Assembly (NCBI GenBank): GCA_905181725.1
Contig: CAJIYX010000045.1
Span: 1 to 48,272 of the forward strand
Reading direction: 5' to 3'
Length of the DNA: 48,272 nucleotides
Source: Alphaproteobacteria bacterium UBA830
GTDB taxonomy: Bacteria; Pseudomonadota; Alphaproteobacteria; MPNO01; UBA830
The notes beneath the pieces were generated by a model, which was not told where the DNA came from, did no database searches, and was given only the letters and a program-made list of their open reading frames with translations. Shown piece after piece: positions 36,573 through 44,576 of the stretch. A program made the position numbers and the translations under genes. Position 1 is the first letter of the stretch. Each line of letters opens with the position of its first letter.

Positions 36573-37885
36573 GATGACAAACGCCCCGCCCATTCCCGCC
36601 AGAAGGCAAAGAACGGCGTCTCCACTTCGCGGCCGGGGTTGCTGTTCAGCGGCGTGACGCCGAGTTCCTGTGCCGCCTCGTCCGCCCCGTCGACCAGTGT
36701 CTTGTGGCCAAGCGCCAGATCGTTCCAGCCGTCTTCCAGCGCTTCCGATCCAATCTGCGCGCCTTCCATCGCACGCACATCGTCGGGCACGGCGAGGCTG
36801 GCGGGAAAAAAGAAATCTTCGTATTTGCGGATGCGCGCGCGGCGGGCTTCCGGCGCTTCATTCTTCGGTGCTATACACCAGGTTTCGATCTCGGTCAGCC
36901 CGGCACTGACCGGCCGCCACACGCGAATACAGCTTGAGGCTACATCGTTCAGCAGCAGGTTCGGAAAGACCGTAACGGTGCGGCCGCGTTCTAGCATCCA
37001 TTTTACTTTACCGTCCGGATAACGCTCCAGCAGTACATCGCGCTGCGGCCAGGACGGGCCGGCTTCGGGGTTTCCGCGATCGGCCCAGTTGATCATGTGG
37101 CCGTTGCCGACGTCATAACCGCCCGAATTGATCTTCTCGAGGCTGAGAATCCGGCTCGCTTCGGTCTTGGCCATACCATCACCGCCGCCGGGGGCCAGCG
37201 TTTCGCGGTAGCCGACCGTGGTCGCGAAATTCCGGTGAACGGTGGCAACGTGGTAGCCATCGGTCGAATTTTCTGTCTGGAGCTTCCAGTTGGCTTCCAT
37301 CATGTAACGGCTCTCGCCACGCAGGATTTCCATGCCGTCCGGCGCCTGGTCGGTCATCAGATCGATAAACGGGATAGCCCCGCCAAGAAATTCTTCCAGC
37401 GGCGGCGCATCCGCATCGAGACAGCCGAACAGAAAGCCTTTGTAGGAGCCGAATTGTTCGATGGGATTCAGGTCAGTGCCCATGCGATCGAGATCTTCAG
37501 GCCGATAGGCCTCGTCACCGCCGCGCACAAGCGTGCAGGCACCGTCGGCATTAAAACACCAGCCGTGATAGCGGCAGGTCAGCACCTTTGCGGAACCGGA
37601 TGTCCGCCCCGTCAGCCGGGAACCCCGATGACTGCACACGTCGTAGAAACAGCGAACTTCGCCATCGCTGCCACATATAACGAAAACCGGCTGTGTGCCT
37701 ATTCGCGTTGCGACGTAATCGCCGTGATTGGCGACCTGGCTCTCATGGCAGAGATAGAGCCATGTGCGGCCGAATATCTCGGTCATTTCCTGTTCGAAGA
37801 TCACGGGATCGGTAAAAGCCGCCCGGTTTACGCGAAAGATATTGTCATCCGGCCTGTCATCGACCAGTTCCCGTGCAGACGCCAT
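36569..37885 (-). CDS. Aromatic-ring-hydroxylating dioxygenase alpha subunit (benzoate/toluate/anthranilate-like)
   Basis: A 438-residue Rieske oxygenase large subunit. CSHRGSRL near residue 83 and CRYHGWCF near residue 103 bind the [2Fe-2S] cluster. The catalytic iron site is in ENSTDGYHVATVHRN near residue 209, giving the D-x2-H-x4-H pattern with His pair. The C-terminal region ends WREWAGRLSS. It performs cis-dihydroxylation of an aromatic carboxylate or hydrocarbon; the substrate is not determined. With the beta subunit it forms the pair in ATGA overlap. It runs opposite to the aldolase/VOC/cyclase genes. Confidence 0.92.
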   Translation of the reverse strand: MASARELVDDRPDDNIFRVNRAAFTDPVIFEQEMTEIFGRTWLYLCHESQVANHGDYVATRIGTQPVFVICGSDGEVRCFYDVCSHRGSRLTGRTSGSAKVLTCRYHGWCFNADGACTLVRGGDEAYRPEDLDRMGTDLNPIEQFGSYKGFLFGCLDADAPPLEEFLGGAIPFIDLMTDQAPDGMEILRGESRYMMEANWKLQTENSTDGYHVATVHRNFATTVGYRETLAPGGGDGMAKTEASRILSLEKINSGGYDVGNGHMINWADRGNPEAGPSWPQRDVLLERYPDGKVKWMLERGRTVTVFPNLLLNDVASSCIRVWRPVSAGLTEIETWCIAPKNEAPEARRARIRKYEDFFFPASLAVPDDVRAMEGAQIGSEALEDGWNDLALGHKTLVDGADEAAQELGVTPLNSNPGREVETPFFAFWREWAGRLSS

Positions 37886-37982
37886 ATGCTGTCCCGTTTC
37901 CCAAAATCAAAACCGGCGACCATCGTTTGTCGACGGCCACCGGTATGTCAAGCGGGTGTAAATTTCACACCGGTCCGGGGGG

Positions 37983-38480
37983 CTAGAACCAGCGGGGCAC
38001 GGCCTGCTTGTAGGCCAGATAAGAATCACCGAATTTACATTCAAGGTAGTCCTCTTCGCGTCGCACGACACCGAAATGCAGGATGGCAAACAGTACTGGC
38101 AACAATGCGACGACGGCCGGCGCATTGGCGATGACCCCTATGCCGATATAAATCAGCAGAAGCGCGGTATAGATCGGGTTGCGGGTATTGGCGTCTGGCC
38201 CGCCAACCAAAATCCCGTCGGTCGACCGACAGGTTTCGATCGACGTGCCGACGGCACGAAAGCGCCGCATGGCCGCCGCCATCAGCGCGATACCGCCGAT
38301 CAACAGTCCGGCCCCGCCGAGATACTGCACGGGCTCATACAAAAACGGCGCCAGCATGAACTGATCGAGCACGAAACCTGCCGCCAGGAACGCCAGCACG
38401 ACCCAGGGCGGCCGCGCGATCACCTTCAGGCTGTCCTGATAAACGTCAAAATCCTCGAACGGGTCTGAATATCTTTCCAT
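37983..38480 (-). CDS. Isoprenylcysteine carboxyl methyltransferase/PEMT-like membrane methyltransferase
   Basis: A 165-residue protein with four membrane helices. The C-terminal segment carries the family signature: RNPIYTALLLIYIG near residue 99, then RREEDYLECKFGDSYLAYKQ near residue 138 and PRWF at the end, which form the SAM-binding site. Similar proteins methylate isoprenylated or lipid substrates, but bacterial members are mostly uncharacterised. It is 97 bases downstream of the dioxygenase alpha start on the same strand and ends the catabolic island. Confidence 0.85.
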   Translation of the reverse strand: MERYSDPFEDFDVYQDSLKVIARPPWVVLAFLAAGFVLDQFMLAPFLYEPVQYLGGAGLLIGGIALMAAAMRRFRAVGTSIETCRSTDGILVGGPDANTRNPIYTALLLIYIGIGVIANAPAVVALLPVLFAILHFGVVRREEDYLECKFGDSYLAYKQAVPRWF

Positions 38481-38505
38481 ATTTCCCTCCTGTAGCCCCT
38501 CCCCA

Positions 38506-38530
38506 CCCCTCTCCCATCGCGGGAGAGGGG
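38506..38530. repeat. Palindromic intergenic element CCCCTCTCCC-N5-GGGAGAGGGG
   Basis: A perfect 10-bp stem at 38506-38515/38521-38530 around the loop ATCGC, without a T run on either strand. C/G-rich palindromes of this type are widespread intergenic elements in proteobacteria; no other copy was seen in this window. It sits between the methyltransferase and the LTXXQ remnant. Confidence 0.8.
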
Positions 38531-38565
38531 CCCAAGGTTAGCGTGGTAAAGTGTTAGGGGTGGCG

Positions 38566-39006
38566 TCAGCGACGCCCGCCACCGCGGCGGGTCATCGCGG
38601 CCTGCTGCTTTTCATCCAACATCGCATACAGCTTGTCGAAGGCGGGACGAACGGTCTGTACGACTTCAAGACCGGTGGTGAGCATGGTTTGCATCCGGGC
38701 GAACTTGCCAATGGCCATCTCCTGGCCACTATTGGCCTTCATTGCCTCGCAATGCTTGCCGATGGTCGCGCTACCGTCGCGCAATGCGGTTGCAAGGCCA
38801 TCCCACGCGACTTTCTGTTCGCCCTTGAACGTGAAGAACGCTTCGGCGAATCCGATCGCATCCTCGACCGTCTCGGCGCGACGGTCGCTACAGACCATCT
38901 TCATGCCGTGACGTCCGCCGCGGTGATGACCGCGATAGCCGCCGTCGAAGCGCCGGGTTAAACCGATTATGGCACGGAAAGACGGACACACAGGTGATGC
39001 AGACAT
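38566..39006 (-). pseudogene. Spy/CpxP-like LTXXQ-motif periplasmic protein, N-terminally truncated
   Basis: The C-terminal part is a recognisable LTXXQ-family protein: MKMVCSDRRAETVEDAIGF, VAWDGLATALRDG, and a terminal ARMQTMLTTGLEVVQTVRPA helix with DEKQQAAM. Upstream comes a His/Gly-rich stretch (GGYRGHHRGGRHG), as in relatives, but the usual Sec signal peptide before it is missing. The frame instead runs into non-family sequence that overlaps the antisense sensor kinase start. The ATG at 39006 would give a leaderless protein. It was probably truncated by the deletion that brought it against the kinase. Function of relatives: periplasmic chaperone-like stress protein. Confidence 0.6.
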
Positions 39007-40399
39007 GCACCACCGCCTCGGCTGGTGGCGCAGAATGTGGCCATCGACCATTGCCGGCCGTCTGACCCTGGTAATCGTCAGTATCCTGATCGTCGCGATG
39101 TGGGCCAGCGCCACCGCTTATCTCCGGGACCGCGCAAACGACATTCCAACTGTTTTCGGTATCCGTCGCGGACCGGGTCGGCGGCATCGTCCCCCTGCTG
39201 GAGCATACACCCCTGGCGGCGCCCGACAACCTGCTGCGCGCACTCAACAGCCCCACATTGTGGATTGGTGTCATCGAGGGCCGGCGCCCGCGCATACCAC
39301 CGGTATGGCGCTCGAGCCGGCATCTTGCAGAAGAGGTGCAGGAGATCCTGCCCAATCTTGGTGAGCGCCACACGATCATCCGCCGACTTAACCGCTGGGA
39401 TTGGGGCGAACGGGCGGCCCCGCCGATGCCGGGGAAGCGCTCTGCTCCGCCGGATCTGTTGAACAGCCGGCTGAAAATTCTGGTCGCTGTCGCCTTGAAT
39501 ACGGGCGGTTGGGTCCATTTCGTCGGGTCGACTGGTACGACGTCTTTGCGCTGGGCAGTTCGCATAATTTTCTGGATTGCGCTGTCGACCGCTTTAATCA
39601 TCATTATTTCGTTCTGGGCAATCCACCGCATGACACACCCCTTGCGCAATTTTGCCGATGCCGCGGAACGGATCGGTCTTGATGTCCGCTCGCCGGCTTT
39701 GCCCGAACAGGGATCCCGCGAACTGCGCAACGCGACGCGCGCCCTCAATCTGATGCAAGAGCGCCTGCGCCGTTTCGTCGATGACCGCACCATGATGCTG
39801 GCCGCCATCTACCACGACCTGCGCACCATGCTGACGCGCCTGAAACTCCGCGCCGACTTCATTAAAGACACAGAACAGCAGGCCAAGGCGATTTCCGATT
39901 TGGACAAAATGCAGGCGATGCTCGATTCCACGCTCGCCTTCGCCCGTGACGACGCCGCAGAAGAACCCGACCTCGCCGCCCTGGTCCAAAGCCTGTGCGA
40001 CGACATGGCGGATGGCGGACAGCCTGTATGGTGCCGGACCACCGGCCATCTGGCATATGTCTGCGCCCCCCGGCGCCGTCAAACGTACGGTTCAGAATAT
40101 TCTGGTTGATGCGGTCAGGTATGAGGTCTCTGCCTCAGTCGAGGTCCGCGAAGAAGCCAACCGGATCGATATTGACGTCACGGATAGCGGACCCAGGATT
40201 TCGGCTGATCGCCGTTAGGACATTTTCCGCCCGTTTTACTGGCTTGAGACCTCACGCAACCGGGAAAGCGGGGGCTCGGGTCGGGGCCTCGCCGGCGCCC
40301 GTTCGATTGCGCGGCGCCATGGGGGGGGGTATCGTGCTCGAAGACGCGGCGGGCGGCCGGCTGACTATACGGTTGTCTTTGCCACATACGCCTATGTAG
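39005..40399 (+). pseudogene. EnvZ-like sensor histidine kinase with several frameshifts and an amber codon
   Basis: Domain order is still readable: N-terminal membrane helix (TIAGRLTLVIVSILIVAMWA), periplasmic region, second helix (IIFWIALSTALIIIISFWAI) followed by a HAMP domain, then H-box AAIYHDLRTMLTRLKLRADF (His kept, the usual Pro replaced by Met), N-box remnant TVQNILVDAVRYE and G boxes (VTDSGPRI, GGSGRGLAGARS). Lesions are a frameshift near 39147, an extra C in the run 40066-40071, TAG at 40216-40218, and an extra G in the nine-G run 40321-40329. No partner response regulator remains. It begins where the LTXXQ remnant ends, suggesting a lost two-component cassette. Confidence 0.8.
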
Positions 40400-40484
40400 G
40401 GGCTGCATAGACCGACCTCTGGCTAAAAAAACCCTTAGACGTTAAACCTTTTCCCGACAAAGAAGATGACGGGGAGAGAGTGAT

Positions 40485-42032
40485 ATGAGTGGTTCGGACA
40501 TAAAGCGTACTCCGGCGGTATTCGGCGATCTGCGCGGGTGGATTGACGCCCTGCGCGACGGCGACGAACTTGCAGAGATAACCGGCGAAGTCGACTGGGA
40601 CGTCGAACTTGGCAATATCATCCGGATGATGCAGGGAAGCGGCGACGGCCCCGCCTTCCTGTTCAATAACATCAAGGATTACAACGGCCCGGACGCGCTG
40701 TGCTCGCGCATGTTCACCGGCGGCCATGCCAGTTATTCGCGCATCGCCATGATGTTCGGCCTGGCACCGGACACCCCCGCGCGCGAGCTGGTCCGCATCT
40801 GCCGCACAATCTTCCAGGAACGGATTGAACCGCGAAACGTCAATGACGGCCCGGTCAAAGACAACATCATCATGGGCGATGATATCGACCTGCTCAAATT
40901 CCCAATCCCCAAGTGGAACGCGCTCGATGGCGGGCGCTATGCGCTGACCTATGCCGGTTGCGTCACCAAGGACCCCGATTCCGGTATCCACAACGTCGGT
41001 ATCTATCGCGGAATGGTGGGCGGTCCCGCAGAAATACCGGTTCTGTTATGGCGTGCCCAGCACTGGGGTGGCCATTTCTCCAAGCATCAGCAGTCGGGCG
41101 AGGAAATGCCGGTCGCCTATGTCATTGGCTGGGAACCGTCGCTCGGCTTTACTGCCGGTGCGCCGGTGCCGCGCGCGATTTCCGAATATGACGTGATGGG
41201 CGCAATCCGGGGCGAACCGGTGGACCTGATTGACTGCGAAACCGTGCCCCTGAAGGTGCCTGCAAACGCGGAAATCGTGATAGAAGGCTGGATATCAACC
41301 GACCCGGCGACCTTCACCGAAGAAGGCCCCTATGCCGAGTTCACCGGTTTCTACGCACCGGAACGATCCAAAAAACATACCACCCGCGTTACTGCGATCA
41401 CCCACCGGACCGATCCGATCTATCGCGGCACTGTCGAGGGCGCGATCCCCGGCAGCATTGGCGAAAACCCGATCATGAGTTCGATCCATCGGTCCGCCGT
41501 GGCGTGGAATGCGCTGGAAAGCGCCGGCGTTCCCGGCGTCGTCGACGTATTCGGCCACCCGATCCAGGCGGCGGTCAATCTCAACGTGTCGATCGAACAG
41601 ACCTATCGCGGCCAGGCCAAACAGGTCGCGGCAGCGCTGTGGGGCGATTCATCGTCGCATGTGCGCTACAAGCACGTCACGGTCGTCGATGCCGATATCG
41701 ACGTTCATGACTACGAAGCAGTCGACTGGGCGGTCGCATGGCGGGTTGCCGCCGGTGAAGGCGACATCGTGATCTATCCCGCCAACTGGGGCGCCGGGCT
41801 CGATCCCAGCGTCCGGCGGCGCGATGCAAACGTCCATCTTTTCGGTACCGGAAAATGGGCGCGCGTTCTGACCGATGCGACGATCAACCTAGATTACGAG
41901 CCGGAACGAAATGGCGACCGCTATCCGCCGACCGTCCGCCCGTCTCCCGAAGACATGAAACGTGTCGAGGCGCGCTGGGATACCCTCGGCATGAAGGGAA
42001 AATGGAAACAGCGTCTGTCTTCGTCTGACTGA
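40485..42032 (+). CDS. UbiD-family decarboxylase, paralog 1
   Basis: A 515-residue prenyl-FMN-dependent (de)carboxylase. It has HNVGIYRGMVG near residue 168 (catalytic Arg), WRAQHWGGHF near residue 187, and EEGPYAEFTGFYA near residue 282, where the usual EGPxGE loop has Ala for Gly but keeps both glutamates. It is closer to the aromatic-acid branch of the family than to ubiquinone UbiD at 17977. GGGGAG precedes the ATG. The next gene (42221) is a clear paralog, with roughly half the residues identical by eye. A likely role is decarboxylation of a hydroxybenzoate or phthalate-like acid from the catabolic island; this is inference. Confidence 0.88.
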   Translation: MSGSDIKRTPAVFGDLRGWIDALRDGDELAEITGEVDWDVELGNIIRMMQGSGDGPAFLFNNIKDYNGPDALCSRMFTGGHASYSRIAMMFGLAPDTPARELVRICRTIFQERIEPRNVNDGPVKDNIIMGDDIDLLKFPIPKWNALDGGRYALTYAGCVTKDPDSGIHNVGIYRGMVGGPAEIPVLLWRAQHWGGHFSKHQQSGEEMPVAYVIGWEPSLGFTAGAPVPRAISEYDVMGAIRGEPVDLIDCETVPLKVPANAEIVIEGWISTDPATFTEEGPYAEFTGFYAPERSKKHTTRVTAITHRTDPIYRGTVEGAIPGSIGENPIMSSIHRSAVAWNALESAGVPGVVDVFGHPIQAAVNLNVSIEQTYRGQAKQVAAALWGDSSSHVRYKHVTVVDADIDVHDYEAVDWAVAWRVAAGEGDIVIYPANWGAGLDPSVRRRDANVHLFGTGKWARVLTDATINLDYEPERNGDRYPPTVRPSPEDMKRVEARWDTLGMKGKWKQRLSSSD

Positions 42033-42049
42033 CGGAAACACGATCAGAC

Positions 42050-42090
42050 ATGCGTTTTGCGCATAGCGCGATGACATGCGCAAAACGCAT
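42050..42090. repeat. Perfect 15-bp inverted repeat between the two UbiD paralogs
   Basis: ATGCGTTTTGCGCAT at 42050-42064 pairs exactly with ATGCGCAAAACGCAT at 42076-42090 around an 11-base loop. No T run follows, so it is not a typical terminator. Each arm is itself nearly palindromic (ATGCG...CGCAT), which resembles paired operator half-sites. The 3' arm lies 131 bases before the start of paralog 2. It could be a regulator binding site, an RNA hairpin affecting the downstream gene, or an attenuator. Confidence 0.8.
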
Positions 42091-42220
42091 GGAGACATGA
42101 AGATCCGGTAATTGACTTGAAGGCCCGGTGCCGCAGAAAATGCGGCAGAATATGGATACAAAAAAGGGCGCCAGCGGGAGCTATATCCGGGGCGCCATGT
42201 ACAGATCAGGGAGCTGACCT

Positions 42221-43771
42221 ATGACAACCAACGAACTCGGCGCAATGCACAACAAGATCGTGCCGCGGGCCTTTGAAGACCTGCGCGGCTGGATCGATGC
42301 GCTTCGCGAAGAAGGCGAATTGCAGGAAATCGACGTTGAAGTCGATTGGGACTGCGAACTGGGCACGGTTGCCCGGAAAACGTTCGGTCAGGGCAAGGGC
42401 CCCGCCCTTTTATTCAACAACATCAGCGGCTACGGCCCGGACGACGACGTATATTCACGCCGCGTCTTTACCGGCGGTCTGTCAAACTACACACGCATCG
42501 CCATGATGCTCGGCCTGCCGAAAGATTCCCCGGTGCGCGACCTCGTGCTCGCCACACGCCACTTCCTGCAGCAGCGGGTTAAGCCTATTGAGGTTTTCGA
42601 GGGCGCCGTAAAAGAAAACATCGTCAACGGTGACGACATCGACCTTTACAAGGTTCCGGTGCCGCGCTGGCACCGCGAAGACGGCGGACGCTATATCAAT
42701 ACCTACCAGGCAACCGTGACGATGGACCCTGATACCGGGCAGCACAATATCGGTATTTATCGCGGCATGCTGGGCCAGAAAGACACCCTGCCCGTTCTGC
42801 TGTGGCGCGCACAGCACTGGGGCGTTCACTTCCAGAAATGGGCGGACCGCGGCATGAAAATGCCGGTAGCGCATGTCTACGGCTTCGAGCCGTCCCTGCC
42901 CTATTGCGCTTCCGCCCCGATCCCGACCGGAGTGTCGGAATACGAGGTCATGGGCGCGATGCGCGGCAAGCCGATGGAGCTGATCAAGTGCGAGACCAGC
43001 GACATCATGGTGCCGGCAAACGCCGAGATGGTGATTGAAGGATTTATAGATTCCGACCCGGCGACCTTCGAGATGGAAGGCCCATTCGGTGAATACACCG
43101 GGTATTTCGGCGGCGACCAGGGACCGAAGCATGTCACCAAGGTCACGACGATCAGCTACCGCAACGATTCAATCCATCGCGGCACGCTGGAAGGCACCCT
43201 GCCGAAGATGTTGAACGAAAACTCGGTCACCAGCTCCGTGCAGCGCGCCGGTGTGGCCTGGAACGTGTTGGAACGTGCAGGCGTGCCGGGCGTAACCGAC
43301 GTGCATTGCCCGGCGGCCAATAACGGCACCACGCTGATGATCCAGCTGCACCAGACCTATCGCGGTCAGGCCAAGCAGGCAGCAGCGGCCATCTGGGGCT
43401 CCAACTCGGCGCATCTGCGCTACAAGAACATCTGGGTCCTGGACGACGATATCGACATCCATGATTACGCCTCCGTCGACTGGGCGTTTGCCTATCGCGT
43501 CAATGCGGCGGAAGACGACATCGTGTTCTTCCCCGGATCGTTCGGCTCCCTGCTCGATCCGTCGACACGGCTGCGCGATCGCGATCCGATGAAGTTCGGC
43601 ACCGGAAAATGGTGTCGCGTGCTGATCGATGCGACGATCAATCTCGATTTCGACCTTGAAGATCAGTATGGCGGAAACCGCTATCCGCCGACGGTCCACC
43701 CGCACAAGGAAGACATGGAGAAGGTCAAGGAACGCTGGAAAGAATACGGCTTCGAATCCGACTTCGATTGA
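42221..43771 (+). CDS. UbiD-family decarboxylase, paralog 2
   Basis: A 516-residue paralog of the preceding gene. Shared blocks include FEDLRGWIDALREEGEL at the start, HNIGIYRGMLGQ near residue 176, WRAQHWGVHF, and EMEGPFGEYTGYF near residue 287 with the full EGPFGE catalytic pair. The C-terminus NRYPPTVHPHKEDMEKVK matches its twin. Conservation of all active-site elements indicates an active enzyme. The pair may form hetero- or homo-oligomers or act on different aromatic acids. Converges on tadA with a 13-base gap holding a 7-bp stem (43778-43784/43789-43795) that is too weak to call as a terminator. Confidence 0.88.
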   Translation: MTTNELGAMHNKIVPRAFEDLRGWIDALREEGELQEIDVEVDWDCELGTVARKTFGQGKGPALLFNNISGYGPDDDVYSRRVFTGGLSNYTRIAMMLGLPKDSPVRDLVLATRHFLQQRVKPIEVFEGAVKENIVNGDDIDLYKVPVPRWHREDGGRYINTYQATVTMDPDTGQHNIGIYRGMLGQKDTLPVLLWRAQHWGVHFQKWADRGMKMPVAHVYGFEPSLPYCASAPIPTGVSEYEVMGAMRGKPMELIKCETSDIMVPANAEMVIEGFIDSDPATFEMEGPFGEYTGYFGGDQGPKHVTKVTTISYRNDSIHRGTLEGTLPKMLNENSVTSSVQRAGVAWNVLERAGVPGVTDVHCPAANNGTTLMIQLHQTYRGQAKQAAAAIWGSNSAHLRYKNIWVLDDDIDIHDYASVDWAFAYRVNAAEDDIVFFPGSFGSLLDPSTRLRDRDPMKFGTGKWCRVLIDATINLDFDLEDQYGGNRYPPTVHPHKEDMEKVKERWKEYGFESDFD

Positions 43772-43784
43772 TCATGCCCCGGCG

Positions 43785-44255
43785 TTAGCGCCGGGCGGCG
43801 AAAAACTCTTTAAGTAACGCGGCGGCATCGGATTCTCCGATGCCGCCGTAAACGTCTGGGCGATGATGACATGTCGACTGGTCGAAGATCCGCGGCCCGT
43901 TCTCGACGCCGCCGCCCTTGGGATCGAAGGCACCGAAATACACCCGGCGAATCCGCGCGAATGAAATGGCCGTCGCACACATCGGACACGGCTCCAACGT
44001 GACATACAGATCGCAGTTCGGTAGCCGGACATCTTTCCGCAGGGTTGCCGCCTCCCGAATCACGATCATTTCTGCATGGGCCGTCGGGTCCATATCCTGT
44101 TCAACACGGTTCCCGGCGGCAGCCACAATATTTTCTGTCGTGGCATCGACCAGTACCGCGCCGACCGGCACATCGCCTGCCGCAGCAGCTCTCCGTGCCG
44201 CCTCGAGCGCGAGGCGCATATAGGCGGACCCGGGTTTATCTTGACCATAGACCAT
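43785..44255 (-). CDS. tadA: tRNA(adenine34) deaminase TadA
   Basis: A 156-residue deaminase converting adenosine to inosine at wobble position 34 of tRNA-Arg(ACG). Zinc ligands are His in DPTAHAEMIVIREAA (Glu is the proton shuttle) and both Cys in LEPCPMCATAI. The family start segment YMRLALEAARRAAAAGDVPV is complete. The ATG at 44255 is used; the longer TTG-started frame is not supported. In many alphaproteobacteria tadA is divergent from an rluB-type pseudouridine synthase. Here that gene lies 3.5 kb away at 47794, with three genes in between. Confidence 0.9.
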   Translation of the reverse strand: MVYGQDKPGSAYMRLALEAARRAAAAGDVPVGAVLVDATTENIVAAAGNRVEQDMDPTAHAEMIVIREAATLRKDVRLPNCDLYVTLEPCPMCATAISFARIRRVYFGAFDPKGGGVENGPRIFDQSTCHHRPDVYGGIGESDAAALLKEFFAARR

Positions 44256-44576
44256 GCCGCACAATCGACAGGGATGACGGACGGGTCAAGGCCGAAGACA
44301 GCAATTTAGCCACGCATAACGGCACTACCGAACGAACACTACGCGTTGGCCGCATTGGCCATACCAGCCCTTACCGCCACGATAGATTATAACGCTGTCT
44401 CAAACCGGCCCTGATTTCAGGGATTCCAGCCTCACAATCCAGAGCTCAAATGGCCATACCGCACTACTTCCTTACGGAGATATCAATTCTCGTGTGGACC
44501 CGGGCTACTATACGGTTTCGCAACCCGGAACAGCTAGGCTCCGAAAATTACGTTCGGTTCCCGGCGGATTTACATA
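44256..44576. other. Intergenic stretch, no gene recognised
   Basis: This is the region between tadA and the TPR remnant. Open frames in it are short and have no recognisable protein features. No tRNA, terminator or repeat was seen. It probably contains the tadA promoter and the former promoter and start of the TPR gene. Confidence 0.6.

Noticed and set aside
38506..38530. Terminator of the methyltransferase or LTXXQ gene
   Set aside because: There is no T run on either strand, and it lies 5' of the minus-strand methyltransferase gene rather than at its end; it fits a dispersed palindrome better.
42050..42090. Rho-independent terminator after UbiD paralog 1
   Set aside because: The stem is strong, but no T run follows on either strand.
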